DNA of 64,000 nt from positions 46,950,361-47,014,360 of the forward strand of contig OX246743.1 of the NCBI GenBank assembly GCA_945910005.1, read 5' to 3'. The notes below the pieces were generated by a model. That model was not told the DNA's origin. It made no database searches and saw only the letters and a list, made by a program, of their open reading frames with translations. Source of the DNA: Isoperla grammatica. Its lineage: Eukaryota; Arthropoda; Insecta; Plecoptera; Perlodidae. The position numbers were made by a program, and so were the translations under genes. Positions 60,163 to 64,000 of this stretch are shown here, piece by piece. Each line of letters starts with the position of its first letter. Position 1 is the first letter of the stretch.

Positions 60163-60782
60163 CTGTGGGAAGAAAATCATGTCACGCTTTTCTATACCTC
60201 ATATAGGTAGGTATATCCATTTATGTCTACCCCATTCAGTTATCAAACTGATTAGCGGAACGAGGACAATAAATGAATATATCTATACGATTAATAATGA
60301 AACAATCAGACAACTAAACAGTTCGGGAAAACAATGAACAAAATAAAAATGCAAAAAATCACTCAACAACAAAACGAGCTACCATAGAAAAGAGGAAAAT
60401 ACCAATACAGATTTACCATTCATTTTAATGGTAACTCTTTCTATTCCAGGCAATGGTCATGACTTTTTATTTTAAATACCTTAAACAAGAGACTTCGATT
60501 CTATTACAAAAAATAATTTTTTGTTCATATTTTAGAAGTTATTCAGCGATGTGAGTAAGCCAGCTTAAATTTTCTCAGACAATGATTGGGAGAAAACATC
60601 AGACAGAGTTTACAAGTTTCTGGTATTTACTTCACGTTTATAATATCAAACGAAAGGAATCAATGCGCTAAACCAAACTATAAAGCATGTCTCACTCTTC
60701 TTTTCTGTTTGTTTTTTGACTAGAAAAATATATTCTTGACAAGAATAAAAAGTGAGCACCATAGGACTAGAAGAAGATTTAC
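60163..60782 (-). other. Receptor intron between the proximal N-terminal exon and C-terminal exon 1
   Basis: AT-rich, non-coding. The donor is GAA|GTAAATC at 60782 and the acceptor ends at 60163. Confidence 0.7.
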
Positions 60783-61751
60783 TTCATCTGTTGTCAATGT
60801 GCAGACACGGCAGACAACAACTATCTTAAGCAGGTCTATGATCACCCAGTATGCTATGGAGACGTGAGTGTACGTGTACACCGACTTGTCATAGTAGTCG
60901 AGTTGCCCAGACGCTCCCAGAGAGTAGTTGGCGTTGGTGACCACGTTCACTATCACCATGGCAACCGTGAGCAGAAGGGGCGGGGCGTAGACATAGCTCA
61001 CCACCCGCGCGATCTCGCACAATCCCCCGTGAAGCGGAACAACTCGTCGAACGAAATTCAAATCTCCCGCTCCGCGCTTGAGCAGACGTTCGTTTATCAG
61101 CCGCAGTCTTTGCTTCAACGCGAGCACGAAGAAAGCGAACTGGACCACTAATATGTGGCTCATGAAAGCTGGCACATCGCATCCTATCCAATACGCAGCT
61201 ATTTCGTAAACTGAGTCGAGACTACATAGAAATATATCCATGCAGAACTGAAGCAGGGCAAAAAGCGAACAGGCAGCCAATGACGTCAGCAGATAGTTTC
61301 TGTTTTTCCTGTGAGGTACGCGTATATTGAACGAGGCTAGTTTCAAGTCAATCGAATGCAACGATGATATAGACTTAATAGTCTTTCTTTGGTTTAGTGT
61401 GTGGCTGAATACTCCTAAAATAGCACAACTGAAGGCAATGGCTTCCTGGGTGACTTCGTCCAAAACTTTTGACATGTAATTCTGAGCGTAAACCAGATAG
61501 TTTGAAATTGAATAGAAAAAAATATAAAATATTAAGATTATGAGAAAAACATTGTAAATTAGTCCCACTTTTGAAAATTCACAAATCCATTTCTTCTTTC
61601 TTCTAGTCAGTGAAAACGGAGCATAGCCGATAAAGTTGAGGGGGAAGTACACTGGATATATGCTAGAGTAAACGCTTTTTTGATTCTGCATTGAATTGAT
61701 TGCTGTCTCTGTTATTGGTCTACGAAGTGGTTTCACAGTCGCACTCATCAC
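60783..61751 (-). CDS. Gustatory receptor, N-terminal exon A
   Basis: It encodes 323 residues. The N-terminus YPVYFPLNFIGYAPFSLT fits the insect gustatory receptor start (P...L..iGl.P). I see helices at about residues 63-82, 102-117, 154-174, 193-213, 251-272 and 294-316; helix 7 is supplied by the C-terminal exons. LHGGLCEIARVVSYVYAPPL matches the conserved region ahead of helix 5. The donor is GAA|GTAAATC at phase 0. With the three shared exons the receptor would be 398 residues, normal for the family. Start: the ATG at 61751, directly followed by a second ATG. If left unspliced, the frame runs only 20 more codons. The ligand cannot be told from sequence. It lies antisense to SoxE. Confidence 0.93.
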
Positions 61752-62465
61752 CGATAACTACATTTAAATCCACTTGAACTCACAAATACGCTACACATAC
61801 ACTGATTTTGTGTTCATTAAATTACGTTAATACTTTTTTGTTTATAAATTATTCTTGAGTAGTAGTTATTGTTTATTAATCTTTGTTTTGGAACCTGAAG
61901 TCAGGTATCTCAGTAACATTTTGACTATAATTCGCACTTCCGTGGGTCTACCAACACCGCTCTTTTCGTTTTAACACTGCCAGACGATTAAAAGGTTTCT
62001 AAGACAAGTGAAACATCGATTATTAAACAATCGATTGAAACAACAAAAGTCGTCCGCGTAACGAGAGTGACAGGTCGAGTCACGCTTCGCTGTACTCGGC
62101 GATACGTGTCGGCGTGACGAGCGTGACTAAATGCGCCAACGGGACAACTTTATTTCTACGGGTATTATTACAGACTTAAGTAAATTATATCCATCCCATG
62201 CCGAAAGGACCGTACAGATGGTTTCTTCTCGTAGCCAATGATCGAGATTAATTTTAGTACTTGTCAATGACCAAGTCGACAATAAACTAAGCAATTAATC
62301 TAAACTAAACAAAAGTAAATTAAAGTAAAGTAAAGGAAACTAGGCTAAACTGAACTAAACGTTTCATACTCTCTTGTTCTCTGTATTTTTAACCATGAAA
62401 AAAGCGTCTGAACACAAAATAACAACTTAAATAGTGAACGCCATAAGAAAAAAATAATGATTTAC
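61752..62465 (-). other. Spacer upstream of N-terminal exon A; no C-terminal receptor exons in it
   Basis: I searched this stretch on the minus strand for the TYxxxxxQF pattern and found no C-terminal exon. Sequence just upstream of exon A (CACTTGAACTCACAAATACG side) is clearly related to that upstream of exon B (63430-63840), so the promoter-proximal DNA was duplicated with the exon. A purine-rich (AAACTAAACT)-like run lies at about 62295-62360. Confidence 0.65.
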
Positions 62466-63380
62466 TTCTGTTGATGCCGATGTGCAGGCAAAGCAGATAA
62501 GCATGATCTTCAGAAAGTCAATGATGACCCAGTAGACTACGGAGATGTGAGTGTATTTGTACAACGCCTTGTCATAGTAGGCGAGTTGCCCAGACGCTCC
62601 CAGAGAGTAGTTGGCGTTGATGACCACGTTCACTATCACCATGGCAACCGTGAGCAGAAGGGGCGGGGCGTAGACATAGTTCACCACCCGCGCGATCTCG
62701 CACAATCCCCCGTGAAGCGGAACGACTCGTCGAACGAAATTCAAATCTCCCGCTCCGCGCTTGAGCAGACGTTCGTTTATCAGCCGCAGTCTTTGCTTCA
62801 ACGCGAGCACGAAGATAGAGAACTGGACGACTAATATGTCGTTCATGAAAGCTGGCACAGTGAATCCTATCAAATACCCAGGATCTATGTATATGGAGTC
62901 GAGACTAGTTAGAAATATATCCATGGAGAACTGAAGCAGGGCAAAAACCGAACAAGCAGCCAATGACGTCAGCAGATAGTTTCTGTTCTTCCTGTGAGGT
63001 ACGCGTATATTGTACGAGGCTAGCTTCAAGTCAATCGAATGCAACGATGAAAGAGACTTAATAGTCTTTCTTTGGTTTAGTGTGTGGCTGAATACTCCTA
63101 AAATGGCACAACTGAACGCAGTGCATACTTGGGCGATATCGTCCATAACTATTGCTAGATCGATAGCGAAATTCACCGCATACTTAAGTGAATAGATAAA
63201 AATACACAATGTTACAATAAATATAAAAACATTGTAAATTACTCCCCCGTTTGAAAATTCACATCTCCATTTCTTCTCTCTTCTAGTCAGTGAAAACGGA
63301 GCATAGCCGATGAATTTGAGGGGGAAGTACACTGGATATATGCTGGAGTAAACGCTTTTTTGATTCTGCATTGAATTCAT
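62466..63380 (-). CDS. Gustatory receptor, N-terminal exon B
   Basis: It encodes 305 residues and is a close paralogue of exon A: the same YPVYFPLKFIGYAPFSLT start, near-identical central blocks (for example VPHRKNRNYLLTSLAAC and ALKQRLRLINERLLKRG), and the same ending phase-0 donor GAA|GTAAATC at 62465. It differs around helices 1-2 and before helix 4. With the shared C-terminal exons it would make a 380-residue receptor. The start is placed at the ATG at 63380. The ATG corresponding to the exon A start is present near 63433 but is put out of frame by a 4-base insertion (CCAGGCAATAAC versus CCAATAAC). No C-terminal exons of its own are visible, so it either splices to the shared set or is a decayed copy; its frame is intact. 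Confidence 0.88.
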
Positions 63381-64000
63381 TGCTGTCTCTGTTATTGCCT
63401 GGTCTACGAAGTGGTTTCACAGTCGCACGCATCACTGATAACTACATTTAAATCCACCCGAACTGGCAAATACGAGAATCTGGCTACACATACTTATTTT
63501 CGTTACATTATTTATGAATACTTATTGTTTAGGAATTTTTCTTGAAAAATAATAATAATAATAGTAGTTATTATTGTATTAATCTTTGGTTTGGAACCTA
63601 AAGTCACAATGTCAGTAACATTTAGGCTATTATTCGCACTTCCATGGGTCTCGACCACCGCCCTTTTCGTTTTAACACTGGCAGACGTTTGAAAGGTTTG
63701 TAAGAAAAAAGTGGAAACATTTGTTATTAAACAATCGATTGAATCCACAAAGGTCGTCCGAGTATAAAAGAAAGACATATATCGTGCGTGAAAGTTTAGT
63801 CATGCTTCGCTTCACTCGGTGACGTGTCAACGACCAACGTGCAGAGCTTGACTAAATACGCTGCACATTTACGAAAGAAAAAGAGGGACTGGATCAGACT
63901 GGATGATTCATTGATACATTATCATAATTTATTAACGCCAATTAATCCTTATTTTTCATCCAACAACAAATACTTGGTCTACACGCACGTTGATTATCCT
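63381..64000 (-). other. Upstream region of N-terminal exon B
   Basis: Homologous to the region upstream of exon A, up to about 63850. It holds an (AAT)n microsatellite near 63550. The last 150 bases show nothing recognised. Confidence 0.55.

Noticed and set aside
61095..61120. Plus-strand TATCAGCCGCAG as the next SoxE exon (YQPR-like)
   Set aside because: It is the complement of a receptor coding block repeated in both paralogues and does not continue as YQPRRRK.
60864..61191. Plus- and minus-strand frames overlapping receptor exons (also 62547-62834)
   Set aside because: Shadows of the receptor coding sequence in other frames; conserved between the two exons only because the receptor is.

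Overview
This is eukaryotic, almost certainly insect (at least arthropod), DNA: interrupted genes with GT-AG introns, an insect-type gustatory receptor locus, many MITE/SINE-like elements and very large satellite arrays. I cannot name the species. Tandem arrays make up roughly half of the window.

Layout. 1-420: three copies of a 137-bp repeat. 2713-7852: about 26 copies of a 189/200/209-bp satellite. 8318-10296: eleven diverged ~175-bp AT-rich repeats. 11880-12868: 5' region and first coding exon of a SoxE (Sox100B/Sox8-9-10 class) gene on the plus strand. Its second and third coding exons are at 53960-54137 and 57589-57676. Together they encode 130 residues: the start of the protein, the SoxE dimerisation segment and nearly all of the HMG box. 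The rest of the gene lies beyond the right edge.

SoxE intron 1 (about 41 kb) holds 18 copies of an 82-bp repeat, a hAT-type MITE, a 186-bp triplicate, a 32-bp minisatellite, a 25.5-kb array of about 175-180 copies of a 139-149-bp unit, a triplicated CCAAT/E-box module, SINE-like pieces and foldback elements.

SoxE intron 2 contains, on the opposite strand, three exons of NDUFS4 (mitochondrial complex I, 18-kDa subunit). Splice-site regions here have been tandemly multiplied: the SoxE exon 2 acceptor (48 bp x3), the acceptor and donor of the NDUFS4 middle exon (about 114 bp x3 and 60 bp x3) and the acceptor/body of its last exon (164 bp x3 plus a partial). All lie within about 1.9 kb.

Right of SoxE exon 3, on the minus strand, is a gustatory receptor locus: two long, similar N-terminal exons (62466-63380 and 60783-61751) and one set of three short C-terminal exons (60091-60162, 59681-59770, 58760-58825), all joined by phase-0 introns. 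Only one C-terminal set is visible, so the locus looks like alternative first exons feeding a shared receptor tail. If SoxE continues to the right, both NDUFS4 and this locus are nested antisense inside SoxE introns. All gene models come from reading splice sites, frame and family motifs by eye; no transcript or database search was available.
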